A stretch of 64,000 bases of DNA from DATDAH01 sp963725155 (GTDB lineage Bacteria; Actinomycetota; Acidimicrobiia; Acidimicrobiales; DATDAH01), in contig CAVRXU010000005.1 of assembly GCA_963725155.1 (NCBI GenBank), forward strand, positions 744,001 to 808,000, read 5' to 3'. The notes under the pieces are model-generated. The model was given only the letters and a program-made list of their open reading frames with translations, was not told the origin of the DNA and searched no databases. Position numbers and translations under genes: made by a program. Positions 1 to 8,882 of this stretch are shown here, one piece after another. Position 1 is the stretch's first letter. Each line of letters starts with the position of its first letter.

Positions 1-2
1 GC

Positions 3-929
3 CCCGACCTGCTCCGCTCCGTGTTCCTCGAAGGGGCGGGCTCGAACGGGGCTCCGCCGTCGGCGGCGGCGATCGCGGCCCACACCCGTCCTGTGACGCG
101 CGATCGGCCCGAGGACGAGGGCCCAGCCATCACGGTCGCGGGCCTCACCCGAGCCTTCGGAGGCCTCACCGCGGTGGACGACGTGAGCTTCTCGGCCGCC
201 CCCGGCGAGATCGTGGGGATCATCGGCCCGAACGGCGCGGGAAAGACCACGCTGTTCGACCTGATCAGCGGATTCGTGCCCGCGGACAGGGGCACCATCG
301 CCCTCGGGGCCGAGGACATCACCGACTGCTCGGTCGCCGAGCGGGCCTGGCGGGGCCTCGGGCGCTCGTTCCAGGACGCCCGCCTCTTCCCCGCGCTCAC
401 GGTCGAGGAGACGCTGGCGGTGGCCTTGGAGCGCTGGATCGATGTCCGGGACCCCCTGAATCCCGCGTTGCGCCTGCCCGCTGCCTTCGACAGTGAGGAG
501 CACGTCCGCCAACGGGTGGACGAGCTGATCGCGCTGTTCGGCATCGAGAGCTTCCGCTCCCGGTTCGTCCGCGAGCTGTCCACCGGCAGCCGCCGGGTCG
601 TGGACCTGGCCTGTGTCGCCGCCCACCGCCCGACGGTCGTCCTGCTGGACGAGCCGTCCAGCGGCATCGCCCAACGCGAGACCGAGGCGCTCGGCCCGCT
701 CCTGCAGCGCCTGCGTGACGGCCTGGGGGCGGCGTTGGTGGTGGTCGAGCACGATGTCCCGTTGGTCACCCGAGTGGCCGACCGGATCATCGCGATGGAT
801 CAGGGGGCCGTCATCGCCGACGGTCCTCCGAATGAGGTGCTGAGCGACGGTGCAGTGGTCGCTTCGTACCTCGGCAGTGACCGGCACGCGATAGCGCGCT
901 CGGGAGTGACACCGGGGGGAGAGTCCTAG
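3..929 (+). CDS. Branched-chain amino acid-type ABC transporter ATP-binding protein (5' partial)
   Basis: This is an ABC ATPase of the LivG class, which powers uptake of branched-chain amino acids, amides or urea. Visible motifs are Walker A GPNGAGKTT, a Q-loop region with the LivG-like phrase GRSFQDARLFP, a variant signature LSTGSRR and Walker B VVLLDEPSSG. The reading frame stays open to the left edge, and about 35 linker-like residues precede the ATPase fold. It may therefore be the C-terminal half of a permease-ATPase (LivM-LivG) fusion that starts outside the window. The internal GTG at 21 would be the start if it is not a fusion. A binding-protein gene follows two bases after the stop, so the two are co-transcribed. 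The substrate cannot be told from sequence. Confidence 0.85.
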   Translation, partial: PDLLRSVFLEGAGSNGAPPSAAAIAAHTRPVTRDRPEDEGPAITVAGLTRAFGGLTAVDDVSFSAAPGEIVGIIGPNGAGKTTLFDLISGFVPADRGTIALGAEDITDCSVAERAWRGLGRSFQDARLFPALTVEETLAVALERWIDVRDPLNPALRLPAAFDSEEHVRQRVDELIALFGIESFRSRFVRELSTGSRRVVDLACVAAHRPTVVLLDEPSSGIAQRETEALGPLLQRLRDGLGAALVVVEHDVPLVTRVADRIIAMDQGAVIADGPPNEVLSDGAVVASYLGSDRHAIARSGVTPGGES

Positions 930-931
930 GC

Positions 932-2631
932 ATGCAGCCCAGCAGTGACCGTCCGACCAGCGGGGGATCCTCCCGCGCCATGCGCCGCTACGGCCCCATC
1001 GCCGTCATCGTGGTGGTGGTCGCCGTCATCGGCGCCATCGTCCTCGTGTCCGGAGGGGGCGACGACAGCGACGACGCCACCGACGACACGGTGGCTGCCG
1101 AGGACGTGGGCGAGGGCGCGTTGTCCTTCTCCGCCGCCGAGGAACAGGGCATCGAGGTCGACTGGCCCGACACCTGTGACACCGAGCGCGGCACGGTCGC
1201 CATTCCGAACTACTTCGCGGCTGAGTGCTACGCCCCCTTCGAGGGGGACAACGGTGGGGCCACCGACACCGGCGTGACCGCGGACACGATCACCATCGCC
1301 TACTACCAGTCGCCGCCGAACCCGATCTCGGACTTCATCCTGGGGGGCTTCGGCATCACCGACACCAACGAGCAGGCCTTCGAGACCATCGAGGGCTACG
1401 TCGACATGTTCAACGAGTACTACGAGACGTACGGCCGGTCCGTGGAGGTGGTCAACGTCGAGGGCTCGGGCCCGCCCAACGACGACGTGGCCGCCCGGGC
1501 CGATGCCGTGCGCATCGACGAGGAGATCGGCGCCTTCATGGTCTGGGGCGGGCCGATCCTGACCGACGCCTTCGCCGACGAGCTGGCCGCCCGCCAGATC
1601 CCCTGCATCGGCTGCCAGATCGGCGAGCCTGACGCGTTCGCGGCCGAACGGGCGCCCTACAACATCACGGTCGGCCAATCGCCTGACCAGGCCCGGGCCC
1701 ACCTCGTCGAGTGGCTGTCCAAGCAGGTCGCGGGTCGGCCCGCCGACTTCGCCGGTGAGGGCATCCAAGGCGAGGACCGGGTCTTCGGCACCCTGTTCCT
1801 GGAGAGCGACGAGGACGCCGCCGCCCAGAACCAGATCACCCAGGACATGCTGGCCGACGAAGGCATCGACGTGGCCGAATCGGTCGCCTACCAGCTCGAC
1901 CCGGCCCGCCTGCAGGAGCAAGCCGCCAGCGCCATCGCCCGGTTCAAGGAGGCGGGGGTGACCAGCATCATCTTCGCCGGCGATCCGGTGGCGCCGGGCA
2001 CGTTCACGACGGAGGCGACAAACCAGGACTACTTCCCCGAATGGATCATCACCGGGTCGGCGTTGACCGACACCACCGCCGCGGCCCGTGGCTACGACCA
2101 GCAGCAGTGGGCCCACGCTTTCGGTATCAGCCCCCTCGCGGCCCGGATCAACCCCGAGGAGGCGGGCTCTTTCTTCCTCTACAAGTGGTTCACGGGTGAG
2201 GATCCGCCGGCGGCGGACACGTCGGGCGTGATCCTGCCGCTGCCCCAGACCTTCTTCGCCGGCCTCCAGGGCGTGGGACCCGAGCTGACGAGGGAGGCCT
2301 GGTCGGCCTCGCTCCTGGCCATGGAGCCGACGCCGAACGCCATCAGTCAGCCGTCGGTGGACTGGGGTGACGTGGCCTCTGGCCCGAGACCGACTACCAC
2401 GGCATCGACGACTGGACGGCGATCTGGTGGGATCCCGAGATCGAGGTGCCCAGCGAGATCCGGCGGGTCGAGCCGGGCGTCTACCAGTACGTCGACGGCG
2501 GTCGGCGTTACTACCTCGGTGACTGGCCCGAGGAGGACAGCCGGGCCTTCGACCCGGAGGGGGCCGTGACCTTCTACGAGACCCCGCCGGAGGGGGAGGA
2601 GCCCCCGGACTACCCGTCGCCCGCGGGCTGA
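932..2631 (+). CDS. ABC transporter substrate-binding protein, frameshifted near 2375
   Basis: This extracytoplasmic binding protein (Peripla_BP_6/LivK-like) partners the preceding ATPase. The N-terminus has a short basic stretch and one hydrophobic segment (residues about 21-38) followed by an acidic Gly/Asp/Ala linker. That looks like a signal anchor, since no lipobox Cys is visible. The frame starting at ATG 932 is good until about 2375 and then becomes Ser/Thr/Arg-rich nonsense. The sensible continuation, with ETDYHGIDDWTAIWWDPE-like text, is in another frame and ends at 2631. Adding one base in GGCCTCTGG near 2372-2378 restores a single protein of about 566 residues. The single-base loss is more likely an error than a real mutation. 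Confidence 0.82.
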
Positions 2632-2634
2632 GCG

Positions 2635-3507
2635 CTAGTCCTCCTGCTCGCGCAGGAAGCGCTCGAACTCCTCGGCCAGCTCGTCACCGGAGCGCAGCTC
2701 GATCCCGCCGTCGTCGGGGTCGGGCTCGCTCTGGTCGACGTGGATCTCCAGCTGGTGGACCAGCTCCTGGTGCTCGTCGCTGTTGGCCACGAGCTCGTCG
2801 AGCCGGGCCCGGATCGTGTCCACGTCAGCGTCCAGGTCGCCATGGTCGAAACGCAGCCCGGCGACCTCGAACAGGCCGTCGATGAGGCGGACAGCGGCCG
2901 CGGGGTAGGGCATGGCCGCGGCGTAGTGGGGGACCTGGGCCCAGAGGCCGAGGGCGGCCATGCCGATCTCGGCCGCCTGCACCTCGATGGCGGCCGCCAC
3001 CCCGGCGGGCACCTCGAGGGTGCCCCGGATGAAGCCGATGCGCTGGGCCATGTCGTGGGACGAGGCCGTGGAGGCCAGCTGGACGGGGCGGGTGTGGGGG
3101 ACCGGAGCGGGGTAGGCGCCGAGCCCGTAGACCCCGGTGACCTCGAAGCCCTCGGCGATCTCGACGACGGCCTTGGCGAACGACGGCCAGTTGTGGTCGG
3201 GCTCGGGACCGTGGAGGAAGAGGACATCGCGACCCTCGCGGTCCCAGGTCTCGTCCAGGCGGATCGTGGGCCAGGTGAGGCCGGTGTTGACGCCGTCGAC
3301 CAGGTGCATGACCGGGCGCCGGGCCCGGTGGTCGAGGAGGGTGTCGCTGTTGAACGTGGCCACCGGGATTCGCTCGGCCGAGGCCAGGATCGTCTCCGCC
3401 GCCGAAGCAGCACCGCCGCCGGCGTCGATCCAGCCCTCCAGGGCCACCAACAGGACAGGCTCGGACAGGCCCGGGTCTTGGTGGAACTCGTAGAGCGGGT
3501 GCGTCAC
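2635..3507 (-). CDS. PAC2 family protein (proteasome assembly chaperone-like)
   Basis: This 290-residue protein matches the bacterial PAC2 family, which is widespread in actinobacteria and related in fold to eukaryotic proteasome assembly chaperones. Its bacterial role is not settled. Supporting stretches are the N-terminal LYEFHQDPGLSEPVLLVALEGW, seen here as a hydrophobic strand followed by the conserved WIDAGGGA turn, and the central VYGLGAYPAPVPHTRP. The C-terminal 70 residues are acidic and helical. The GTG start at 3507 overlaps the stop of the upstream phosphotransferase gene by four bases (GTGA), so the two are translationally coupled. The gene converges on the binding-protein gene with a three-base gap. 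Confidence 0.8.
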   Translation of the reverse strand: MTHPLYEFHQDPGLSEPVLLVALEGWIDAGGGAASAAETILASAERIPVATFNSDTLLDHRARRPVMHLVDGVNTGLTWPTIRLDETWDREGRDVLFLHGPEPDHNWPSFAKAVVEIAEGFEVTGVYGLGAYPAPVPHTRPVQLASTASSHDMAQRIGFIRGTLEVPAGVAAAIEVQAAEIGMAALGLWAQVPHYAAAMPYPAAAVRLIDGLFEVAGLRFDHGDLDADVDTIRARLDELVANSDEHQELVHQLEIHVDQSEPDPDDGGIELRSGDELAEEFERFLREQED

Positions 3508-4565
3508 GGGTCCATCCCCAGCGTCGTGGCCGCGGCGTCGGCCAGGTTGGCCACGTGGTGGGTGAACATCTCCACCAGAGCGCTGGCGTCGGGGCCACCC
3601 ATGACCCCGGCCTGGTAGCGCTTGAGCACCCCCTCGCAGATGCAGGCCAGCTTCCAGAAGCCGAAGGCGATGTAGTAGTCGATCTCGGCCAGGTCCCGGC
3701 CGGAGGCGGCGGCGTACCGGGCCAACAGGTCGGCCCGGGTCCCGAAGCCCTCGACGATGGTCGGAGCGTCGGGCGCGGCGACCAGCGTGTCGCCGGGCTC
3801 GGTCCAGTACATGCAGAGCTGCCCCACGTCGGCCAGGGGGTCGCCCAGGGTGCAGAGCTCCCAGTCGAGGACGGCCTGGATGTCCCCGTCGTCATCGAGG
3901 ACGCAGTTGTCCAGGCGGTAGTCGCCGTGGACGATGGCCACGCCGACCTGCTCAGGCACCGAGAGGGCGAGGCGGTCGTGCACGGCGTCGATGACCGGGA
4001 GCTCGCGGGTCTTCGACTTCTCCCACTGTCCCTGCCACCGCTTGAGCTGGCGCTCGATGTAGCCCTCGTGGCGGCCCAGGTCGGACAGGCCGACGGCCTC
4101 GACGTCGACCGCGTGGATCTCCGCGAGCACGTCGACGATGGACTCGGTCGCCCGGGCCCGGTGCTCGACGGGTAGCAGGCGGGCCCCTTCGGCGTTGCGC
4201 ACGATGGGGCCGTCGACGAACGCCATGACGTAGAAGGGGGCGCCGTTCACCGAGTCGTCCGGGCTGAGGCCGATGACCGGGGCGACCGGGACGGGGGTCG
4301 GGGCGAGGGCCGAGATGATGCGATGCTCCCGGGCCATGTCGTGGGCGGTGGCCAGGACGTGACCCAGGGGTGGGCGGCGCAGCACCCAGCGGTCGCCGTC
4401 GCTGTCGGTGACCGAGTAGGTCAGGTTGGAGCGGCCGCCGGCGAGGAGGGCAAAGGCCAAGGGCGGCTGGGCCTCGGGGATGTGGGTGGCGAACCAGGCG
4501 GTCACCTCATCTCCGTGGATCCCCTCGACGGGGATCGTGTCGGTTTCGTCGGTGGTGTCCGCCAT
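3504..4565 (-). CDS. APH/ACAD10-like phosphotransferase family protein
   Basis: This 353-residue protein has the aminoglycoside phosphotransferase-like kinase fold. It shows the nucleotide-binding start WVLRRPPLG, the catalytic Brenner motif VHGDYRLDNCVLD and the metal-binding follow-up AVLDWELCTLGDPLADVG. Proteins with WELCTLGDP are usually annotated as acyl-CoA-associated (ACAD10/11-type) phosphotransferases rather than resistance enzymes. Their substrates are probably hydroxyacyl compounds (family inference). I chose ATG 4565 because upstream codons overlap the divergent thioredoxin gene. A -10-like TAGGTT (4574-4579 on the minus strand) sits eight bases before this ATG and fits a leaderless transcript. 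The gene is coupled to the downstream PAC2 gene. Confidence 0.85.
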   Translation of the reverse strand: MADTTDETDTIPVEGIHGDEVTAWFATHIPEAQPPLAFALLAGGRSNLTYSVTDSDGDRWVLRRPPLGHVLATAHDMAREHRIISALAPTPVPVAPVIGLSPDDSVNGAPFYVMAFVDGPIVRNAEGARLLPVEHRARATESIVDVLAEIHAVDVEAVGLSDLGRHEGYIERQLKRWQGQWEKSKTRELPVIDAVHDRLALSVPEQVGVAIVHGDYRLDNCVLDDDGDIQAVLDWELCTLGDPLADVGQLCMYWTEPGDTLVAAPDAPTIVEGFGTRADLLARYAAASGRDLAEIDYYIAFGFWKLACICEGVLKRYQAGVMGGPDASALVEMFTHHVANLADAAATTLGMDP

Positions 4566-4626
4566 TGCCCTGCAACCTACTGCTACACCGGAATGCCCCG
4601 ACCCCTCAGCCCGTTGGATGAACCTG

Positions 4627-5334
4627 ATGACCGACGTCACCGATGCCACGTTCCAGACCGCCGTCCTCGACCGCTCGAACCAGGTCCCCGTCGTGGTCGA
4701 CCTGTGGGCCCCGTGGTGTGGACCCTGCACGCAACTGGGCCCCATCCTGGAGAAGGTGGTCGGGGCGACCGACGGCAAGGTCGAGCTGGTCAAGGTCGAC
4801 ATCGACGAGAACCCGCAGGTGTCTCAGGCCTTCCAGGTCCAGTCGATCCCGGCCGTCTACGCCCTGAAGGACGGTGCCGTCGTCGACAGCTTCATCGGGG
4901 CCCAGGGGGAGGCTGCCGTCCAGGCCTTCGTCGACGGCCTGCTGCCCAGTCAGACCGAGAACACCGTCGAGGCGCTCCTGGCCGCCGGCGACGAGGCCTC
5001 GCTCGAGCAGGTCCTGGCCCTCGTGCCCGACGAGGCGCGGGCCGTGGTGGCGCTCGCCGATCTCTGGGTCGAGGGCGGGCGGGCCGATGAGGCCCTCGAA
5101 TTGCTGACCCGGGTCCCCGAGTCCCCCGAGACCCGTCGTGTCGCGGCGAAGGCCCGCACCGGCGAGGCCGCGGTCGACGGGGGCGAGATCAGCGGTCGCC
5201 TCGACGGCCTGCTCGACCGGGTCAAGGACGACGACGACGCCCGCCAGGAGTTCGTGGACCTGCTGGAGCTCCTCGGCCCTGACGACCCCCGTACCGCCGC
5301 CTACCGCAAGGCGTTGTCCCAGCGCCTCTTCTGA
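4627..5334 (+). CDS. Thioredoxin domain protein with TPR-like tail (YbbN/CnoX type)
   Basis: This protein of about 235 residues has an N-terminal thioredoxin fold with the redox motif WCGPC (residues about 30-34) and the cis-Pro region SIPAVYALKDG. A helical C-terminal half of about 120 residues follows, typical of YbbN/CnoX co-chaperone-like thioredoxins with degenerate tetratricopeptide repeats. Such proteins act in the cytoplasm on oxidised or unfolded clients (family knowledge). Both active-site cysteines are kept, so thiol exchange is possible. Two in-frame ATGs (4618 and 4627) are candidates. I chose 4627, where the conserved domain begins (MTDVTDATFQ). It is transcribed divergently from the phosphotransferase gene. 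Confidence 0.87.
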   Translation: MTDVTDATFQTAVLDRSNQVPVVVDLWAPWCGPCTQLGPILEKVVGATDGKVELVKVDIDENPQVSQAFQVQSIPAVYALKDGAVVDSFIGAQGEAAVQAFVDGLLPSQTENTVEALLAAGDEASLEQVLALVPDEARAVVALADLWVEGGRADEALELLTRVPESPETRRVAAKARTGEAAVDGGEISGRLDGLLDRVKDDDDARQEFVDLLELLGPDDPRTAAYRKALSQRLF

Positions 5335-5429
5335 TCCGCCGGGCGCCACCTGGGAGTGTGGAAAGGGTGGAAAGGGGCTAACATTCCACTGCGCTTCCCC
5401 CGCGTGCTGCCCTGCCGTGGAGGAGCGCC

Positions 5430-6143
5430 GTGCCTGCGGAGCCCACCGACCCTGCTGATCCTCTGGGCCTGAACCGGCCCGTCGTCCCCCAGCGACCGAC
5501 GGACCGGTTGTTCGCCCTCCTGGCGGACCTGGGTCTCTCGCCCCGGGCCGCAGTGGCCGGCTGCGCCGTCTGCCTCATCGCCCTCGTGGGTTGGCTGTGG
5601 CTGCGGTCGCCGGCCCCTCCGGCCGTCGAAGCCGGGATGCCGATGGCGCCCGCGGCGGCGGGGACGCTCCCCGGCGCCTCGTCGTCGCCCGTCGCCCCAG
5701 TCGGGGACACCGTCCTCGCCCATGCCGCCGGGGCGGTGCGCCACCCGGGCCTCTACGAGTTGGCCGCGGGGGAGCGGGTGGCGGACCTCCTGGAGGCCGC
5801 GGGCGGGGCGACCCGGGCGGCCGACCTGGATCGGGTCAACCTGGCGGCCCCCGTCGCTGACGGCACACAGGTCATCGTCCCCCGACGGGGGGAGCCGGCC
5901 CCCACGCTGTCGAGCCCCACCGATGGATCGAGCCCGTCGGCCACACCCGCGGCGCCGGTGAACATCAACCTGGCCGGGCCCGAGGAGCTGGAGACCCTGC
6001 CTGGGGTCGGGCCGGCCACCGCGGCGGCGATCATCGAGTACCGGGACGCCAACGGTCCCTTCGCATCGGCGGACGAGCTCATCGACGTGCCCGGCATCGG
6101 CGAGGCCAAGCTGGCGGCGGTCGCCGACCTCGTCACCGTCTAG
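5430..6143 (+). CDS. comEA: ComEA-like competence protein (SLBB plus helix-hairpin-helix)
   Basis: This membrane-anchored DNA receptor of the competence/DNA-uptake machinery has 237 residues. In order it shows a cytosolic N-terminus, one transmembrane segment (about residues 41-58, CAVCLIALVGWLWL), a Pro/Ala-rich linker, and an SLBB domain (VLAHAAGAVRHPGLYEL onward). It ends in a helix-hairpin-helix DNA-binding domain with the motifs LETLPGVGPATAAAI and IDVPGIGEAKL. The GTG start at 5430 gives the full N-terminal segment. comEC lies downstream on the same strand, as in most competence loci, but a small gene on the opposite strand sits between the two. Confidence 0.9.
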   Translation: MPAEPTDPADPLGLNRPVVPQRPTDRLFALLADLGLSPRAAVAGCAVCLIALVGWLWLRSPAPPAVEAGMPMAPAAAGTLPGASSSPVAPVGDTVLAHAAGAVRHPGLYELAAGERVADLLEAAGGATRAADLDRVNLAAPVADGTQVIVPRRGEPAPTLSSPTDGSSPSATPAAPVNINLAGPEELETLPGVGPATAAAIIEYRDANGPFASADELIDVPGIGEAKLAAVADLVTV

Positions 6144-6151
6144 GCGTGGCG

Positions 6152-6613
6152 TCAGAGAACGCTCAACACGAGGACCATGACCACCAGGCCGCCGACGATG
6201 CCGAGGACCACCCCACCGGCGTAGAAGGCCACCTCCCGCCAGAAGTCCCACCAGGAGGCGTCCACGTCCTGGGTGGCTCGCTGACTGGCCCACTTCCCGA
6301 AGAACACCCACGCCGCCAAGCTGGACAGCAGGGCCAGGGTCACATTGATCGGCCCCGAGACCCACGGCAGGCCCACGGCCAGGGCCGTGGGCACGGCGAA
6401 CAGGACCAGCCCCCACGCGCCGAGATAGGGCTCGCCGCAGGCTGTGCCTTCGCAGGGGAACAGCCGGAGCACGATCGCGGCGAGGAGGCCGAGACCGAGG
6501 GGCACGGCCAGGACGGCGATCGGGCCCAGGGTGCGGATCCGGCCGGGCCGGGCGACCGTGCCCTGGCTCGGACCGGTCCGCGATCCGGCCGGGCCTGATG
6601 ATGTCCGCGCCAC
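6152..6613 (-). CDS. Small multi-pass membrane protein of unknown function
   Basis: I do not recognise this gene. The 153-residue product has about four hydrophobic segments (PIAVLAVPLGLGLLAAIVL, WGLVLFAVPTALAVGL, INVTLALLSSLAAWVFF, FYAGGVVLGIVGGLVVMVLV). Two cysteines (CEGTAC) lie between the first two segments and could form an extracytoplasmic disulfide. A TATA-like basic N-terminus precedes the first segment. I placed the start at GTG 6613 because a GGTGAG Shine-Dalgarno-like sequence precedes it; an ATG at 6652 is possible. It ends nine bases from comEA on the opposite strand and lies between comEA and comEC. Confidence 0.6.
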   Translation of the reverse strand: MARTSSGPAGSRTGPSQGTVARPGRIRTLGPIAVLAVPLGLGLLAAIVLRLFPCEGTACGEPYLGAWGLVLFAVPTALAVGLPWVSGPINVTLALLSSLAAWVFFGKWASQRATQDVDASWWDFWREVAFYAGGVVLGIVGGLVVMVLVLSVL

Positions 6614-6677
6614 CCGCTCACCGTACCGATGCCGTTCACCGCCGCCGGGCATCAGCGGACGGCGAGCCCGGCGACGG

Positions 6678-8513
6678 ATGAGCGACAGGGCGGCGGTCGT
6701 CGTGGCCTTGGCCGTGGCCGCTGGCGCCTGGTGGGCGGCACCGGTGCCCCGCCTCGCCGGCGTCCTCGTGGTGATGGCGGCCCTCGTCGGACGGCGACCG
6801 GCCCTGCTCGCCGTCGGCGGCCTGCTGCTGGCGGCGGGTTTGGCCCACGCCGCCTGGGCCGGCCTGGAGCCGCCGGACCCGGCATCGGTCAGCGCCCGAT
6901 CGGCGACCCTGGTCACCGACCCCGAGGTCGACGGCGGCGAGGTGACCGCGGTGATCCGCCTCGGCGGTCGCCGTCTGGAGGCCCAGGTGGACGACGGACC
7001 CGAGGCCGAGGCCTTCGCGGCGGCGTTGGCCGGCGAGCGCCCGGTCCTGTCGGGACGCATCGTGCCGGTCACCGGCCGGCCCGACCTGGCCGTCCGTCAT
7101 GTGGCCGGCCGCCTCGTGGTCGAGGCCGTCGGCCCGATCGGGGCGGCGGATCCGGTGAGCGCGGTCGCCAACGATCTGCGCCGAGCGGTGGTCCGTGGGG
7201 CGCAGCCCCTGGGGGAGGACGCCACCGCCCTGCTCACGGGGATCCTCTTCGGCGACGACCGGGCGCAGCCGCCGGCCACGACCGATGACTTCCGGGCCGC
7301 GGGACTGAGTCACCTCCTGGCCGTGTCGGGCCAGAACGTGGCCTTTGTCCTGGTGGTGGCCGGTGCGGGGTTGCGTCGACTCGAACTGGGGACCCGGTTC
7401 GTCGGGGTGCTCCTGGTCCTCGCCTTCTTCGCCCTCCTGACCCGCTTCGAGCCCTCCGTCCTGCGGGCCACAGCCATGGCGGCGGTCGCAGCCGGTGCTG
7501 CCTTCCGGGGGCGGGCGGTGAGTCGTCCTCGGGTGCTGGCTCTGGCCGTCGCCGCCCTCCTCCTGGTCGACCCGATCCTGGTCCACTCGGTCGGCTTCGG
7601 CCTCTCCGTTGCGGCCACCGCCGGGATCGTGGCCTTGGCCGGTCGCCTCGAGCCCCGCCTTCCCGGCCCGGCCGCGGTGCGAGAGCCGGCGGCGGTGACC
7701 CTGGCCGCCCAGGTCGCCGTGGCCCCGTTGTTGGCCACGGTGTTCGGCGGGGTGCCGCTCGTGTCCGTGCCCGCCAACCTGCTGGCCGGCCCGGCCGCCG
7801 GTTTCGTCATGGTCTGGGGCCTCCTGGCGGGGCCGATCGCCGGGTTCGTGCCGGCCGTGGCCCCGGTGCTCCACATCCCGACCGGCATGGCCCTCGCATG
7901 GCTCGACCTCGTCGCTCGCGGGGCCGCGGCCACCCCCTTGGGTGAGCTCCGGACCCCGCACCTCGCCGTGCTGGCTGCCGCATTCCTGGCCGGGCATGGC
8001 CGCCCGGCCCTGCGTCGACCGGCGGCCGTCCTGGTCCTCGCCGTCGTGGCCACGCCGGGGCTGCTCCTGGCCCGCCAGGTACCCCTCACCGGCCGGGCGG
8101 TGGCCACTGGAGCACAGGTGTGGAGGGACGGCGGGGCTGTGGTCGTCCGGCTGGACGGTCGGGCCCGGGCCGCACCCGTTCTCGAAGGGCTGCGCCGCCT
8201 GGGTGTGCGTCGGGCCGGCCTCGTCCTCCTGAGCACCTCGTCACCATCGGCGGACGCGACGGCCGCCGCCGTGGCGACGCGGGGGAGCGCCGCGGTCGTC
8301 GGGCCCGACGACGACCCACCGTCCGCAGGGGAGGGTCTCCGGCAGGGCCCCTTCGCAGCCGAAGCCATGACCGTCTCCGCCGACCGGGTCCAGTGGTTGG
8401 TCCGGGTCGACCCGGCCTCGGTACGGTCGGCCGATGTTCGTGGCGCTCGGTCCCCGCCGCTACGACATCACCCATCGGGCCCTGGTCATGGGGATCCTCA
8501 ACCGGAGGCCTGA
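6678..8513 (+). CDS. comEC: ComEC/Rec2 family DNA-uptake channel protein
   Basis: This polytopic membrane protein of about 611 residues would move single-stranded DNA across the cytoplasmic membrane. The family-defining competence-domain motif is HLLAVSGQNVAFVLVVAGAG, followed by a long run of hydrophobic helices. The C-terminal 120 residues resemble a shortened, degraded metallo-beta-lactamase-like region with no metal-binding HXHXDH. ATG 6678 was chosen because the protein becomes hydrophobic right after it. The last 80 bases overlap the start of a folP fragment. The same comEC tail occurs again at 9418-9605 next to the intact folP, so this 3' end lies in a duplicated segment and differs by a seven-residue indel. 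Confidence 0.88.
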   Translation: MSDRAAVVVALAVAAGAWWAAPVPRLAGVLVVMAALVGRRPALLAVGGLLLAAGLAHAAWAGLEPPDPASVSARSATLVTDPEVDGGEVTAVIRLGGRRLEAQVDDGPEAEAFAAALAGERPVLSGRIVPVTGRPDLAVRHVAGRLVVEAVGPIGAADPVSAVANDLRRAVVRGAQPLGEDATALLTGILFGDDRAQPPATTDDFRAAGLSHLLAVSGQNVAFVLVVAGAGLRRLELGTRFVGVLLVLAFFALLTRFEPSVLRATAMAAVAAGAAFRGRAVSRPRVLALAVAALLLVDPILVHSVGFGLSVAATAGIVALAGRLEPRLPGPAAVREPAAVTLAAQVAVAPLLATVFGGVPLVSVPANLLAGPAAGFVMVWGLLAGPIAGFVPAVAPVLHIPTGMALAWLDLVARGAAATPLGELRTPHLAVLAAAFLAGHGRPALRRPAAVLVLAVVATPGLLLARQVPLTGRAVATGAQVWRDGGAVVVRLDGRARAAPVLEGLRRLGVRRAGLVLLSTSSPSADATAAAVATRGSAAVVGPDDDPPSAGEGLRQGPFAAEAMTVSADRVQWLVRVDPASVRSADVRGARSPPLRHHPSGPGHGDPQPEA

Positions 8514-8558
8514 CTCCTTCGACCGAGGCGCGACCTGGGCCACCGACGCCTTCCCTGG
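8308..8558 (+). repeat. Direct repeat copy 1: comEC tail plus folP start
   Basis: This segment is homologous to 9418-9647 in the same orientation. Both run from the CGACCCACCGTCCGC region of comEC through the folP start ATGTTCGTGGC into the pterin-binding coding region. The copies differ by scattered substitutions, a 21-bp in-frame indel in comEC and a 3-bp indel in folP, so they are diverged and not a recent tandem copy. Similarity stops near 8555. Confidence 0.9.
8434..8558 (+). pseudogene. Truncated folP (dihydropteroate synthase) 5' fragment
   Basis: The first ~40 codons of folP are present (MFVALGPRRYDITHRALVMG, then ILNRRPDSF) before homology ends in the inserted cassette. The frame runs on to 8625 with unrelated residues. 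Relative to the intact gene at 9526 it lacks one codon in the SFFDRG stretch and has NRRPDSF for NRTPDSF. The enzyme core is missing, so it cannot be functional. Confidence 0.88.
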
Positions 8559-8882
8559 TCAGGGGACGCGATCAAGCCGAACCTCGAAATTGTCGCCGGT
8601 CCGAACAAAGAAGTTCTGCTCGTAGTGCCTTCCCGCTCCGATCCGCAGATGGAACGAGGGATTCTCGTGCGGATAGAGCGCATCGGTTCGCCAGACAGTC
8701 ATGTTGACCACATAGACAAAGCTGCCCCCGCTGAGCGGACCCCCGCCAGAGACGCTGTTGACCCATCCCTGGTTCGAATAGAACGGTCTGAAGTAGGCGT
8801 CAGTGAGCCCGGGGCCGCGCTTGAGGCCGTTCTTCTCGTACACCGCGACCGTGATCACCGAGGGTGCCCAGGTTCCTGGCAT
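8559..8882 (-). CDS. Unknown 107-residue beta-rich protein
   Basis: I do not recognise this protein. It is rich in aromatic residues, Gly, Ser and Asn, with alternating hydrophobic residues that suggest beta strands (FVYVVNMTVWRTDALY, FHLRIGAGRHYEQNFFVR). It has no obvious signal peptide and no cysteines. Its ATG overlaps the stop of the upstream gene as TGATG, so it should be translated together with the NHLP-like protein. Its 3' end runs to the boundary of the folP fragment. Base composition is lower in GC than the neighbours, as expected for acquired DNA. Confidence 0.6.
   Translation of the reverse strand: MPGTWAPSVITVAVYEKNGLKRGPGLTDAYFRPFYSNQGWVNSVSGGGPLSGGSFVYVVNMTVWRTDALYPHENPSFHLRIGAGRHYEQNFFVRTGDNFEVRLDRVP

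Noticed and set aside
4566..4802. Upstream extension of the phosphotransferase to a 432-residue protein
   Set aside because: The extra 79 residues are antisense to the thioredoxin gene and unlike the family; ATG 4565 has a -10 element at the right distance.
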